Positions 47,055 to 55,925 of a stretch of 57,846 nucleotides of DNA are shown here, piece after piece. Position 1 is the first letter of the stretch. Every line of letters begins with the position of its first letter. Under the pieces are notes generated by a model, which ran no database searches, was not told the DNA's origin, and was given only the letters and a program-made list of their open reading frames with translations. The position numbers and the translations under genes were made by a program. This DNA is from Acidimicrobiia bacterium (GTDB taxonomy: Bacteria > Actinomycetota > Acidimicrobiia > Acidimicrobiales > Poriferisodalaceae): contig JAJDTF010000089.1 of NCBI GenBank assembly GCA_022827265.1, forward strand, positions 1 to 57,846. Reading direction: 5' to 3'.

Positions 47055-48305
47055 ATGGTGGGGCGGCCACTCGTTGCACTCGGCATCGCGAGCCTTGCCA
47101 TGATGGCGGCGGCCTGCAGCACCAGCCCGCTCCGCGTAGCCCCTCCGACGTCGACGGAAGCGCCAGCGGTCGCACAGCGAGCAGCAGCCGAGGCCGAGCC
47201 CCGTGCTGCCGAGTCCAGTGAGGCGGCAGGCGCGGTCACCCGGCCGACCGCGCCGGTCATCTCCGCTGCGGCAGCGCGGACCGCGACGGCAGCAGCGACC
47301 TCGACGACAGCCGTCGTGCCCTCGACGACGGAGCCGGATCTGACGTGGACGCTGCTGGCCGGCGGCGACGTGCTGATGGATCGCAGCGAAGCAGCCGGCG
47401 TCGACCCGTTCGCCGGCATCGAACCTTCGCTCGCGTCGGCCGACATTGCCGTCGTCAACGTGGAGATGGTCATCAGCGAGCGTGGCGAGCCTGCCGACAA
47501 GAAGTACGTGTTCCGGGCGCCGCCATCGGCGGCCGAGCGGATCGCTGCGGCCGGGGTGGATGTGGCCAACCTCGCGAACAACCACGCCATGGACTACGGC
47601 CCTGACGCGCTGGTCGACACCGTCGACCTTCTCGAGGCCAACGGCGTGATTGCGCTCGGTGCTGGGGCAACCAGCAGCGATGCATACAGGCACCGGATAA
47701 TCGAGGTGCGGCCCGGTGTGCACGTTGCGTTCGTCGGCGCCTCGATGGTGGTGCCGCTCGGATTCCCGGCCACCCAGACACGTCCGGGGATCGCGTCGGC
47801 GTACCAGCGCGACCGGGTGCTCGCCAACGTGCGGGTGGCTGCGAGCGAGGCCGATGTGGTGATCGCCGTGATCCATTGGGGCATCGAGCGCATGACCTGC
47901 CCGGAAGGCCGCCAGCGCGACTTCGCCTTCGAGCTGCTGCACAACGGCGCCGATGCCGTCATCGGCCATCACCCGCACGTGCTGCAGCCAGTCGTCTTCG
48001 ACGACGGGAAGCTCGTGGCCTACTCGCTGGGCAACTTCGTGTGGCACTACCGGTCGGGCATCACCGGAGACACCGGCGTGCTGCAGATCGATTTCGACGG
48101 CGCCGAGATGCTGGGCTGGTCGTTCCATCCCCACCTGCTCGACATCAACGGCGCGCCAGTGCCTGCGCCTGAGGGCGCTCGGTTCGATCGGATCAACGAC
48201 ATAGTGTCGGGCGACTGCGCCCGCCACCAGCCACCCCCGACCACCGCCGCTCCTCAGCCGAGCACTTCGGCGGCGGCGAGCTCGGCGACACGGTCGGCGT
48301 CGTAG
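47055..48305 (+). CDS. CapA-family (poly-gamma-glutamate capsule type) exported protein
   Basis: 416 residues. A hydrophobic N-terminus ending near AAACSTSP suggests a signal or lipoprotein anchor (lipobox imperfect), followed by about 80 Ala/Thr/Ser-rich residues. The CapA metallophosphatase-like domain then shows LLAGGDVLMDR, VVNVEMVIS, LANNHAMDYG, IHWGIE and IGHHPHVLQP with the usual Asp/Asn/His set. Some members help polyglutamate synthesis or envelope attachment; the role here is unknown. Its last 52 bp overlap the end of the CoA-transferase gene. Confidence 0.88.
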   Translation: MVGRPLVALGIASLAMMAAACSTSPLRVAPPTSTEAPAVAQRAAAEAEPRAAESSEAAGAVTRPTAPVISAAAARTATAAATSTTAVVPSTTEPDLTWTLLAGGDVLMDRSEAAGVDPFAGIEPSLASADIAVVNVEMVISERGEPADKKYVFRAPPSAAERIAAAGVDVANLANNHAMDYGPDALVDTVDLLEANGVIALGAGATSSDAYRHRIIEVRPGVHVAFVGASMVVPLGFPATQTRPGIASAYQRDRVLANVRVAASEADVVIAVIHWGIERMTCPEGRQRDFAFELLHNGADAVIGHHPHVLQPVVFDDGKLVAYSLGNFVWHYRSGITGDTGVLQIDFDGAEMLGWSFHPHLLDINGAPVPAPEGARFDRINDIVSGDCARHQPPPTTAAPQPSTSAAASSATRSAS

Positions 48306-50704
48306 CCCAGGAACTCGGTGAGCACCTCGAAGTTGTCTTCGCCGAGGCACGGTCCGCCTCGCCAGACCACCGGTGGCGTTCGGGACATGCGCGTCCGGCA
48401 GTGCTGCGTCCACATCGTGCCACGGTGGCCCTGGGGCACGTTGATGTGGTGTTCGCGGGCGGTCAGCTGCGCGTCGTCACAACAGCCCTGTGCATTGTTG
48501 ACCGGGTAAGCGTCGATGCCGCTGGACTGCAACGACTCCGCGGCCTCCACATTGGTGCGCTCCGATGTCCACGCCGAGATGGCCTCATCGATCTCGCCCG
48601 ACCGTTCCCGCCTAGTGGCTTGATCCCAGCCGGTCGCGCCGTCGGCGTCGAGCCCCACCGCACCGGCCAAGGCCGGCCAACGGTCGTCTGTGCAGGCAAT
48701 CGCCACCCACTGGTCGTCGCCTTCGGTCGGGTACACGCCGTGGGGACTCATGTGCGGGTCCTCGTTGCCGGACCGCTGCGGATCCCGGCCGTTGATCGAG
48801 GCGTCCAGGATGGCCGGCGCCAGGTAATGCAGCGCCGCCTCGGTCTGGGAGATGTCGATGTAGCAGCCGGTGCCGGTGCGATCGCGTCGTTCGAGTGCCG
48901 CCATCAGCGATGCCACGATCACCCGCGGCGCCAGGAAGTCGGTGTACGGGCCGTACGGGCCCGCGGGGCCGCGGTCGGGCCAGCCGGTGATCTCATAGAA
49001 GCCGGCGATCGCCGCCGCCATGAACCCGTAGCCGGCCAGGCTCGAGTACGGACCGCTCTGGCCCAGCAGTGAGCTCGACAGCATGATGATCTGCGGGTTG
49101 ATCGCCGAGAAATCCTCGTAGCCGAAGCCCATACGCGCCGCCGCCCCCGGCGCCCACGATTCGGTGGTGATGTCGGCCCACCGGATCAGGTCCTCCACCA
49201 CCGGGCGAGATTCGGGGTTGCTGAGATCCAAGCTCAGGCTGCGCTTGCCGGCGTTGTACACCCCGTAGCCGACGCTGTTGTCAGGGTGCGGATCCTCGTC
49301 CACGAAGGGGTTGACCGTGCGCATCGTGTCGGGCCGGCTCTCGGTCTCGACCTTGACGACGGTGGCGCCGTAGTCGGCCAGGATCCGCACCGCCGACGGC
49401 GTGGCGATCACCCACGAGAACTCCACCACCTTCAGGCCGGCCAGCGGCAGCTCGCTGCCATCTGAAACTGGGCCGCCAGCGGCAACCGTCGCCGCCGCAT
49501 GGGGTTGCCGGTTGGAGTCGACCGCGTCGTTGTCGGCGCCGAGCTGGGGTACGACTGGCAGGCGCTCGGGAGCGTCGTGGCTGAAGTGCACGAGTGGGCC
49601 GCAGTAACGAGCCGTGCGGCCAGCATCGAACTCAATGTCACGCCAGAACCCGCGGTCCGCAAAATGCGGGTTGGTCAGCAGGTCGCTGACCAGGGCCGAC
49701 GGCGTGATGAGCAGGTTCCGGTCGAACGCCGCTGCCCACAGTTCCTCGGCGGTCTTGGTGGCGAGAAAGCGGGCATGGGTCGCGAACGACTTGGCGATGA
49801 TCTCGGGTGAGCGCTGACCGCCCAGCACCTCGGCCGCGACGGTCTCCCAATTGACCGCCTGGAGTTCCTCGTCAGCGAACCCCTCTTCCGCCTCCCACTC
49901 CACCAACCGCTGCGTAAACGGCGCGAATGCGGCACCCATGAGCGCGACGCAGATGGTGTTGCCATCGGCGCAGGGGAACATCATCGGGATGTCGATACCG
50001 CCGAGGCTGAGCCCACCTGCGAGGCGTTCCACGGCGTTGGCATTGACCCTCGGCGACAGGTTCTGCGGCTGGCCGTGCGTCATCGACTCCATGGCAGAAA
50101 TGTCGATGTGCTGGCCTCGGCCGCTGCGCTGCGCCTCACGCAGCGCGACGAGCGTCGCTGCAGCGGCGTCGCCGGCAGCCTGCAGGAAGCTCTGTGGCAC
50201 ACCTGAGACCCGCACGGGAGCGCGGTCCTTGTCGCCGCTGGCATGCAGAAAGCCGCTGCCGGCCACCGCGGTCAGGTCGGAGCCGGCCCAGGTGCTGCGG
50301 GGACCGGTCGAGCCGAACGGCGTCACCGATGCGTGGACGATGGCGGGATTGACGGCCGCCAGATCGTCGTAGGCGAGTCCCAGCGACGCCATGTGGCCGA
50401 CCGGCGCGTCCTCGATGAGTGCGTCTGCGCCTGCGACGAGGCCGAGCAGGCGCTCGCGGCCCTCAGCAGTCGACAGGTCTGCGGTGACGCTCTGCTTGCC
50501 CCGGTTATAGGCCCAGTGAGCCAGCGAACGCTCCGGGTCTGGTTCGTCGTCGACAAAGGGACCGCTGTGGCGGCTCTGCACCCCTTCAGGTGGTTCGACG
50601 CAGATCACCTCCGCGCCCAGGCTGGCGAGCATGTAGCCCGCGAATTGGCTGATGCCCCCGCAGAGATCCAAGACCCGGTAGTGCTGCAACATCTCGAATG
50701 TCAC
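48254..50704 (-). CDS. Tandem (double) family III CoA-transferase, CaiB/BaiF type
   Basis: 816 residues, about twice the usual 400. Both halves carry the family N-terminal pattern (YRVLDLCGGISQFAGYMLASLGA at the start, split here; LKVVEFSWVIATPSAVRILADYGA near 425) and a candidate catalytic Asp: AAGDAAAA in the first half, PYTDFLAPR in the second. Such enzymes move CoA between acids or activate bile-acid-like or carnitine-like substrates. The first gene of this strand here, divergent from the PPOX gene. Natural fused versions exist; substrate unknown. Confidence 0.88.
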   Translation of the reverse strand: MTFEMLQHYRVLDLCGGISQFAGYMLASLGAEVICVEPPEGVQSRHSGPFVDDEPDPERSLAHWAYNRGKQSVTADLSTAEGRERLLGLVAGADALIEDAPVGHMASLGLAYDDLAAVNPAIVHASVTPFGSTGPRSTWAGSDLTAVAGSGFLHASGDKDRAPVRVSGVPQSFLQAAGDAAAATLVALREAQRSGRGQHIDISAMESMTHGQPQNLSPRVNANAVERLAGGLSLGGIDIPMMFPCADGNTICVALMGAAFAPFTQRLVEWEAEEGFADEELQAVNWETVAAEVLGGQRSPEIIAKSFATHARFLATKTAEELWAAAFDRNLLITPSALVSDLLTNPHFADRGFWRDIEFDAGRTARYCGPLVHFSHDAPERLPVVPQLGADNDAVDSNRQPHAAATVAAGGPVSDGSELPLAGLKVVEFSWVIATPSAVRILADYGATVVKVETESRPDTMRTVNPFVDEDPHPDNSVGYGVYNAGKRSLSLDLSNPESRPVVEDLIRWADITTESWAPGAAARMGFGYEDFSAINPQIIMLSSSLLGQSGPYSSLAGYGFMAAAIAGFYEITGWPDRGPAGPYGPYTDFLAPRVIVASLMAALERRDRTGTGCYIDISQTEAALHYLAPAILDASINGRDPQRSGNEDPHMSPHGVYPTEGDDQWVAIACTDDRWPALAGAVGLDADGATGWDQATRRERSGEIDEAISAWTSERTNVEAAESLQSSGIDAYPVNNAQGCCDDAQLTAREHHINVPQGHRGTMWTQHCRTRMSRTPPVVWRGGPCLGEDNFEVLTEFLGYDADRVAELAAAEVLG

Positions 50705-50861
50705 CCCTCATATGTGCCGGCTCGACGCACGGCGTGGGGCTGATTCTTCCCTGTACGCGCCGGTCATGTGAACCAACGGGCCGGGAGCGGCTTCCGCAGT
50801 GCCGAACGGCAGAAGATCGGCGAGACTGCCCGAGCTGTTGGGCCGAGCCAGGGAGTACCAG

Positions 50862-51329
50862 ATGGTGTCGATAGCGACTGACCGGATTGTGGAATGCGAC
50901 GAGCTGCAGGAGTTCGTGCGGGAACGGCATCACGGCGTGCTGCTGACGCTCCGGCGGGACGGTCGCCCGCAGGCATCGCTAGTCACCATGGGTCTCGACG
51001 AGGCCGGCGATGCGGTGCTCGTCAGCAGTTACCCCGACCGGGCCAAGTCGCTCAACCTCCGGCGCAACCCCCAAGCGTGGGTCGTCGTGATGTCCGATGC
51101 GTGGAACGGCGAGTGGGTGCAGCTCGAGTGCCGCGGCGAGGTCGAGGACCTGCCCGAGGCCATGGACGGCCTCGTGGAGTACTTCCGGGTGATCAGCGGC
51201 GAGCATTCCGACTGGGACGAGTACCGCGAAGCCATGGCCCGCCAAGACAAGGTGCTGCTGCGCCTGCACATCGAGAGCTGGGGGCCGATCTCCAAAGGCG
51301 GCTTCCCCGCCCGTCTCGCGGGCGACTAG
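50862..51329 (+). CDS. PPOX/F420-type pyridoxamine-phosphate-oxidase-like protein
   Basis: 155 residues with the split-barrel pattern HHGVLLTLRRDGRPQASLV, VLVSSYPDRAKSLNLRRNP and VQLECRGEVEDL, typical of the small PPOX-class proteins of actinobacteria that bind FMN or F420. No catalytic function can be assigned. AGGGAG lies 6 nt before the ATG at 50862; the longer frame is not conserved. Its stop overlaps the enoyl-CoA hydratase stop. Confidence 0.87.
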   Translation: MVSIATDRIVECDELQEFVRERHHGVLLTLRRDGRPQASLVTMGLDEAGDAVLVSSYPDRAKSLNLRRNPQAWVVVMSDAWNGEWVQLECRGEVEDLPEAMDGLVEYFRVISGEHSDWDEYREAMARQDKVLLRLHIESWGPISKGGFPARLAGD

Positions 51330-52114
51330 CGGCCTTGCCAGTCGGGAGTGCGGCGTTCGAGGAAGGCGCTCGCTCCTTCGGCGTGGTCGGCGGTGGTCTT
51401 GAGGACGCTCTGGCCGAGACGCTCGAGGCGCCGGCCGGTCTCGTGGTCCACATCGGTGCAGGTGTTGAGGACGGTCTTGGCCATGCCCAGCGCGAGCGGC
51501 GCGAAGGCCGACATCTCTGCCGCGAGCTCCAGGGCCGCGTCCACGGCGCCGCCCTCGGGCGCCACTTCGGTGGCGAGGCCCATCGCCTTGGCGTCGTCTG
51601 CGCCGACGTTGCGCGACAGCATCACGAGTTCCTTGGCACGCCCCAGCCCGACGTAATGCACCAGCCGCGAGCAGCCGCCCGAGCCGGGAATGAGCCCCAC
51701 CTTGGCCTCGGGCATCACGAAGCGGGCGTTCTCAGCAACCACCCGGAAGTCGCACGACAGCGCCAGCTCGAAGCCGCCGCCCGCGGCCACCCCGTTCACT
51801 GCGGCAATGACCGGCACTTCCAGCGCCTCGATCAGATCGAACACTGAGTGGATGCCGCGGGCCACTGCACGGAATCCCCGGGTCCCCATCTCGGTCAGAT
51901 CGCCCATCTCGGAGACGTCTTCGCCTGCAGAGAACGCCCGACCCGCACCGGTGATGATGAGCGCCCTGATGCCGGTGGCCATTGCCGTGTCCTCGACGGC
52001 GTCGCGCATCTCGGCCCGCATGGCGGCGTTCCAGGAGTTGAACTTCTGCGGCCGGTTCAGCGTCAGGACGCGGACACCGTCGCGGTCTTCGCTCAGCAGG
52101 TGCTCATAGCTCAT
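51326..52114 (-). CDS. Enoyl-CoA hydratase/isomerase family protein
   Basis: 262 residues. Crotonase motifs are present: GAGRAFSAGEDVSEMG with the oxyanion Gly, NGVAAGGGFELALSCDFR, and PEAKVGLIPGSGGCSRL. The usual second Glu is at the position of PGSGG, where a Gly replaces it, so the chemistry may be isomerase rather than hydratase. AGGGAG precedes the ATG by 5 nt. Last gene of a run beginning at 54218. Confidence 0.9.
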   Translation of the reverse strand: MSYEHLLSEDRDGVRVLTLNRPQKFNSWNAAMRAEMRDAVEDTAMATGIRALIITGAGRAFSAGEDVSEMGDLTEMGTRGFRAVARGIHSVFDLIEALEVPVIAAVNGVAAGGGFELALSCDFRVVAENARFVMPEAKVGLIPGSGGCSRLVHYVGLGRAKELVMLSRNVGADDAKAMGLATEVAPEGGAVDAALELAAEMSAFAPLALGMAKTVLNTCTDVDHETGRRLERLGQSVLKTTADHAEGASAFLERRTPDWQGR

Positions 52115-52163
52115 GGGTTCTCCCTCGTCGTCAGGATTGCTCGGGCGGGGTTGCCCGTGCTGG

Positions 52164-52556
52164 TCACTCGTCGGGGTCGCCGCGCATCACCACGATGCCG
52201 GTGGCGACCACGTCGCCCCGCTGGTTGCGCAGCTCCACGCCCCGATCCAGTTCGCCGAAGCTCACCGGCGACACCGTCACCTCGTCGCCGGGAAAGATCG
52301 GCCCCCGCAGGCGGACGTCGAGGTTCAGGATCGCGTCGGCGCCGAACCGTGCGATGAGCGCATCGAGTGCGAGAGCGGTCGTGTGCGAAGCCTGCACCAC
52401 CACATCGGGCAGCCCCGCTGTGGCCGCGAACTCCGGGTCGGTGTGCACCGGGTTGGGGTCGCTCACGCCGTCGACGAAGCTGCGCATGGCTTCGGGCGTG
52501 ACGGCAGGCGCGGTCACCGGCGACAGGTCCAGCTCGCTCATGCGCTGGTCGCTCAT
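52164..52556 (-). CDS. MaoC-like hotdog dehydratase subunit
   Basis: 130 residues. The hydratase-2 motif is visible as VSDPNPVHTDPEFAATAGLP (Asp and His of the catalytic pair). It overlaps the partner gene by 4 bp (ATGA), so the two likely form a heterodimeric enoyl-CoA hydratase such as HadAB/ChsH1-2 types. Substrate unknown. Confidence 0.88.
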   Translation of the reverse strand: MSDQRMSELDLSPVTAPAVTPEAMRSFVDGVSDPNPVHTDPEFAATAGLPDVVVQASHTTALALDALIARFGADAILNLDVRLRGPIFPGDEVTVSPVSFGELDRGVELRNQRGDVVATGIVVMRGDPDE

Positions 52557-53002
52557 GATGCTGACTCCCCCGCCGCGCTGCCGTCATCTGCGGCGGCGTC
52601 CTGCGTCTGTTCGTCGGCCGGCTTGCGCTCCACGAACACCGTCCGCTGCCGCTGAATCAGCTCGCCGTCTGCGTCCCGGTATTCCGACAGCACCGTGGCC
52701 AGATGCAGCGTCCCCTTGTCGATGATGTCCTCCACCGACACCACCACCGACACCCGCTCGCCCGGGCGGAACGAACGGTGCCATTCGAACGACTGGCCGC
52801 CGGCGAGACCCCGTTCGAGGCTGAGATCGATGAGCCCGACCACCGAGTCGCCGCCGCCCACCGTCGGCCCGAAGAACGGCAGCCGCAGCGCCACTTCCTC
52901 CGCGTGAGGCGTGCCCAGCGCATCGACGAGCAGCGCCACCGAGTCGGGTTCCACCACCACCTCGGTCTCCACCAGCACTTGGCCCAGTGTCTCCAGGTTC
53001 AC
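52553..53002 (-). CDS. FAS1-like dehydratase, N-terminal hotdog partner
   Basis: 149 residues. A hotdog fold lacking the catalytic Asp-His pair (FFGPTVGGGDSVVGLIDLS, WHRSFRPGERVSVVVSVEDI), the usual scaffold half of two-subunit MaoC hydratases. A Ala/Asp-rich tail of about 20 residues follows. Its stop overlaps the start of the catalytic subunit. Confidence 0.86.
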   Translation of the reverse strand: MNLETLGQVLVETEVVVEPDSVALLVDALGTPHAEEVALRLPFFGPTVGGGDSVVGLIDLSLERGLAGGQSFEWHRSFRPGERVSVVVSVEDIIDKGTLHLATVLSEYRDADGELIQRQRTVFVERKPADEQTQDAAADDGSAAGESAS

Positions 53003-53052
53003 CTCGACACCTCGCTACACACCATCTCGCCCGACGCTCTCATCCGACATGC

Positions 53053-53346
53053 TCAGTTCGAGCTCAGCAGCTGCCAGACCGCCACGAGCAGGTCCTCGTC
53101 GTCACCGGCCGTAGGCGGATCAGATGCCGGCCGCATGTCCCAGCCATAGGGCTTGTTGATGACATGGATGCGCGGCTCCGGTGTCGAGCGGTCGCCCCGG
53201 TCGAACGCACCCACCACGAGCGTGTGCTCGCCTTCGGCCACCCAGAAGCACTCCCAGTGCGCCGACGACGATGTCTCGATGAAGGCCACCTCAGGCGCTG
53301 GCCGCGTCACCTTGACGGCAAGCCCGCCCGCAGCTGCGGGGTCCAT
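53053..53346 (-). CDS. Hypothetical 97-residue protein
   Basis: A small protein rich in Pro, Asp and Trp with strands IETSSSAHWECFWVAEG and HTLVVGAFDRG. I do not recognise it. It lies 50 bp upstream of the hotdog pair in the same direction, next to repeat copy C, so it may belong to the operon. Confidence 0.5.
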   Translation of the reverse strand: MDPAAAGGLAVKVTRPAPEVAFIETSSSAHWECFWVAEGEHTLVVGAFDRGDRSTPEPRIHVINKPYGWDMRPASDPPTAGDDEDLLVAVWQLLSSN

Positions 53347-53356
53347 AGCCGGCTAA

Positions 53357-53423
53357 GAGGCTGAGCCGAACGGCGAAGCCGTGGCCCGAGCGGCCCGTGA
53401 GCGCAGCGAACAAGAGCGGGAAA
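53357..53423 (+). repeat. Dispersed repeat, copy C (intergenic)
   Basis: GAGGCTGAGCC, then GGCGAAGCCGTGGCCCGAGC, GGCCCGTGAGCGCAGCGAAC, AAGAGCGGGAAA; one internal CCGCTGGCGA-type block is CGAACGGCGA. Almost full length. Lies between the 97-residue gene and the diiron gene. Confidence 0.88.
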
Positions 53424-53465
53424 GGAATGGGTGGCTCATGGGAAGGTTCTCCGACCGCGCGTCCT

Positions 53466-54218
53466 CTACAGGAACCGGCGGTTGAGCCGGTTCGGCGGCA
53501 CCTCGATCCCGAGATCGGTGAGCAGGGGCCTGGTGTCGGCGATGTACTGCCTGCGGAGATCGGCGTTGTTCTTCTTGCGCAGGCCCCACCGCACGTACGC
53601 ATCGCCGAAGTCGGAATCTGACCGGCCGAACATGTCCAGCGCCGCGGGCCACCAGAAGTGGATCTTCTCGTTGGCCTCGGCGAGGCCCTCGGGCGTCTTG
53701 CAGATGAGCCGCAGGTTGCGCAGGCCGAGCGTGCAGTGGAACAGCTCCTCCTTGTGCACTCGCGTGGCGATGTCGAGCAATGGCTTGTAGGGCACGCCGT
53801 CCCAGGTCTCGCCGATGTACACGCCCACCCGGTCGATGAGCGCATGGAAGTACGACAGGTCGCAGAACGTCTCCATCGGGTGCCGGAACGCGTACTGCTC
53901 GATCGGCCGGTCGACATGGTCGACACCCAAGCCCGCCAGGATCTGGGCATTGATGATCCCGTGCTCCACTTCCTGCTGCATCAGCTTGACGAGCAGCCCC
54001 TTGGTGGCCTCGTCGAGCGCGAATCGCAAGCAGCGGTCCCACAGCTTGGTGAGCAGGTCGGTGTAGTGCGGATTGGCGCTGTTCTCGACGTGGTAGCTGA
54101 GCATTCGCACGAGCAGCTCGTGGAACTCGGCGGGAATGTCGGCATCGCCCTCTTTCCAGATGCGCTGCGGCTCGCCTTCTCGGGAGAGCTCAGGGCGTTC
54201 CAGCGTTGACGTGCTCAT
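53466..54218 (-). CDS. Phenylacetyl-CoA epoxidase-like diiron subunit (PaaA/PaaC family)
   Basis: 250 residues, all-helical ferritin-like. Diiron motif candidates are LMQQEVEHGIINAQ and ATRVHKEELFHCTLGLRN, two E-x-x-H elements in the correct order. PaaA/PaaC proteins build the epoxidase that attacks phenylacetyl-CoA; PaaB/D/E are not seen here, so a different aromatic or aliphatic CoA substrate is possible. First gene of the minus-strand run with the hypothetical protein, the hotdog pair and enoyl-CoA hydratase, a set consistent with acyl-CoA breakdown. Confidence 0.8.
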   Translation of the reverse strand: MSTSTLERPELSREGEPQRIWKEGDADIPAEFHELLVRMLSYHVENSANPHYTDLLTKLWDRCLRFALDEATKGLLVKLMQQEVEHGIINAQILAGLGVDHVDRPIEQYAFRHPMETFCDLSYFHALIDRVGVYIGETWDGVPYKPLLDIATRVHKEELFHCTLGLRNLRLICKTPEGLAEANEKIHFWWPAALDMFGRSDSDFGDAYVRWGLRKKNNADLRRQYIADTRPLLTDLGIEVPPNRLNRRFL

Positions 54219-54402
54219 GTCATCCTCACAGCGCCTCGGTCTCGGCGGATCGTCCCCGGCAGCATCCGAGAGTACTCAGCGTCACCGCGCGTCGCCATTG
54301 ACCCTGCGATGACCCGGGCACCCAGCAGCCGTAGGACAACACAACGACCACGGTGCGTTGGCTGAGGTAGTCGACGAGGGCCGCGACGGTGCTGCGGTCG
54401 AC

Positions 54403-54846
54403 ATGAGAACCAAGCTTGCAACAGCAGCACGATGGGCAGCCCAGCGGCCACGCCGGGACCAGCAAGGCATCGCCCTCCAGACCGTCATCGTCATCGTCGT
54501 CATGCTCGTCATCGCCGGCGGCGTCGCCACCGTGCTGCTGAGCCGCGGCAGTGATGTGATAGGCGACCTCGAAGGGCAGGATGTCAACGCTCTGGAGGTC
54601 AGTTCGCAACAGGAATGCATCGACGCAGCGCGCGCTTTGACAGGAGTAAGTGGACTATCGATCCAAAGTAATTCTGCTACGCAGGCTGGCATTACTTGGT
54701 CCAGTTCTACCTGCACTGTCGAATCGGCTACAGACGGCGACCCGGGACCGATCTCGCGGTTCGTCTGTGAGCAATACCGCAAACCCGATGGCACGCGAGC
54801 GACGTTTAGCGAAACTTCAGCGGGTGAGACCACCTGCACGATCTGA
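54403..54846 (+). CDS. Membrane-anchored pilin-like protein (leader copy 1)
   Basis: 147 residues. A basic N-terminus (MRTKLATAARW...RRDQQG) leads to one transmembrane helix, ALQTVIVIVVMLVIAGGVA, then a Ser/Thr/Asp-rich extracytoplasmic part with four Cys residues. Gly before the hydrophobic stretch recalls prepilin peptidase sites (G then IALQT), but the usual Glu at +5 is absent. The first 45 codons recur at 56660 and 57713. No pilus genes adjoin. Followed by a hairpin and a rho-independent terminator. Confidence 0.65.
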   Translation: MRTKLATAARWAAQRPRRDQQGIALQTVIVIVVMLVIAGGVATVLLSRGSDVIGDLEGQDVNALEVSSQQECIDAARALTGVSGLSIQSNSATQAGITWSSSTCTVESATDGDPGPISRFVCEQYRKPDGTRATFSETSAGETTCTI

Positions 54847-54863
54847 CAGCGCTGTCTAGCCGT

Positions 54864-54911
54864 GGGCGCTCCCTGCGTACGCTGACGTTTCCTTGTCCGC
54901 GGGGAGCGCCC
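54864..54911 (+). other. Large inverted repeat downstream of the pilin-like gene
   Basis: GGGCGCTCCCTGCG (54864-54877) pairs with CGCGGGGAGCGCCC (54898-54911): 14-bp stem with one G-U, 20-nt loop. It lies 18 bp after the stop; may be part of the transcript end or a protein site. Confidence 0.5.
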
Positions 54912-54939
54912 TCCTTTCGCCAGCCCCACCCAGCCGATT

Positions 54940-54972
54940 GCCTCGCTGCCTCCGGGCGGCGGGGCTTTCTGC
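54940..54972 (+). terminator. Rho-independent terminator
   Basis: GCCTCGCTGCC-TCCG-GGCGGCGGGGC (two G-U pairs) forms an 11-bp stem with tetraloop and is followed by TTTCTGCTTT. Likely end of the pilin-like transcript. Confidence 0.7.
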
Positions 54973-55102
54973 TTTCCGGGGCTGGCGACGTCACCCGCGT
55001 CGCGGGTCAGGCTTCCGCTGTGACTTCTGTCGGGGAGTCGGTAGGTCCGATGCAGCCATGCTCTGATGCCGGTGTGCGGCTGTCGCCGACTGCGAGCGAT
55101 GC

Positions 55103-55537
55103 TCAGCCTGACTGCTCCGGCGTCGGATGATCAACCACTCGGAACGGGTACTTGAGCGGGGCATCGCTGCCGACCTGTGCGCACACCACATAGCGGCCAG
55201 GTCTGGGAAACGCGATGATTCCGTTGATTGCGAATGGTGCCCGGCTCTCGGTTCCGTGCACCATGCCTGGGGGGCGCCCGACTTCGACTTCGGCGTTGAC
55301 GTTGAGCAGGCCGGTTTGACCGTCTTCGTCCTCGATCCACAGGTGGAGCAAGTGGCGCTCGTTGGTTTCGGTCCAGCCGACGACGACGGACACTCCAATC
55401 CCGAGGTGTTGCGGGGGCGGATCTGCACCGCGCGGGATGTTGCGTGTCAGCGTGTCCCACTCGGCGCCGCTGAGGTACATCAGGCCGTTTTGGACCTCAG
55501 CGTGGTTCGCGAGCGTGAGCATCTCGATACGTGGCAC
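55103..55537 (-). CDS. DUF6941-like hypothetical protein
   Basis: 144 residues. The N-terminus MPRIEMLTLANHAEVQNGLMYLSG and the sequence VVVGWTETNERHLLHLWIEDEDGQ fit the DUF6941 style of small beta-rich proteins. The C-terminal FPRPGRYVVCAQVGSD suggests a beta-sandwich. No function known. Divergent from the BrnT gene with a palindrome between. Confidence 0.6.
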   Translation of the reverse strand: MPRIEMLTLANHAEVQNGLMYLSGAEWDTLTRNIPRGADPPPQHLGIGVSVVVGWTETNERHLLHLWIEDEDGQTGLLNVNAEVEVGRPPGMVHGTESRAPFAINGIIAFPRPGRYVVCAQVGSDAPLKYPFRVVDHPTPEQSG

Positions 55538-55580
55538 GGCTTCAGGTATCTTCCATCGTCGAACTGTTTGTCAGACGCAA

Positions 55581-55596
55581 GTATACGAACGTAAAC
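55581..55596. promoter_or_regulatory. Candidate operator for the BrnT/BrnA pair
   Basis: GTATACGAACGTAAAC, an imperfect palindrome (12 of 16 symmetric) 43 bp upstream of the BrnT start. BrnA-type antitoxins autoregulate through such sites. Confidence 0.4.
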
Positions 55597-55638
55597 TCCT
55601 GATGGAGATGCCAATGCCGCTGTGTAGGGTCGGCTGTC

Positions 55639-55911
55639 TTGCTGGCAGCCTCGTGGGAATGGGACGACCACAACCTCGATGAGTTGTGGAAGCACGGCGT
55701 CACACGCCGCGACGTGCTTGACGTTGCAGCGGGTGTCCCGAAGTTTCGACGCAACAGGCGACGGCGTGCGGCGAGTCATCAGATGGTTGGAGCGGATCGC
55801 GGCGGACAGTTCTGGACCATCTGCATCGTCCATGTACGTGACGGCCAATGGCGGGCTGTGACCGGTTGGCGGTCTGAACGGCATGAGGTCGACTGGTACA
55901 ACAAGGCGTGA
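55639..55911 (+). CDS. BrnT-like ribonuclease toxin
   Basis: 90 residues. WEWDDHNLDELWKHGVTRRDVLDV at the start and GQWRAVTGWRSERHEVDW at the end match the BrnT pattern of EWD-x-x-N, HGVT and W-R-x-x-T. It is a RelE-like RNase in known cases. The start is a TTG; no ATG or GTG in frame precedes the conserved part, though expression may be weak. It overlaps a GTG of the next gene. Confidence 0.78.
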   Translation: MLAASWEWDDHNLDELWKHGVTRRDVLDVAAGVPKFRRNRRRRAASHQMVGADRGGQFWTICIVHVRDGQWRAVTGWRSERHEVDWYNKA

Positions 55912-55925
55912 GTGGGGAGGGACAG

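Noticed and set aside
54241-54402. Possible short gene before leader copy 1
   Set aside because: Open frames on both strands lack recognisable motifs or ribosome sites.
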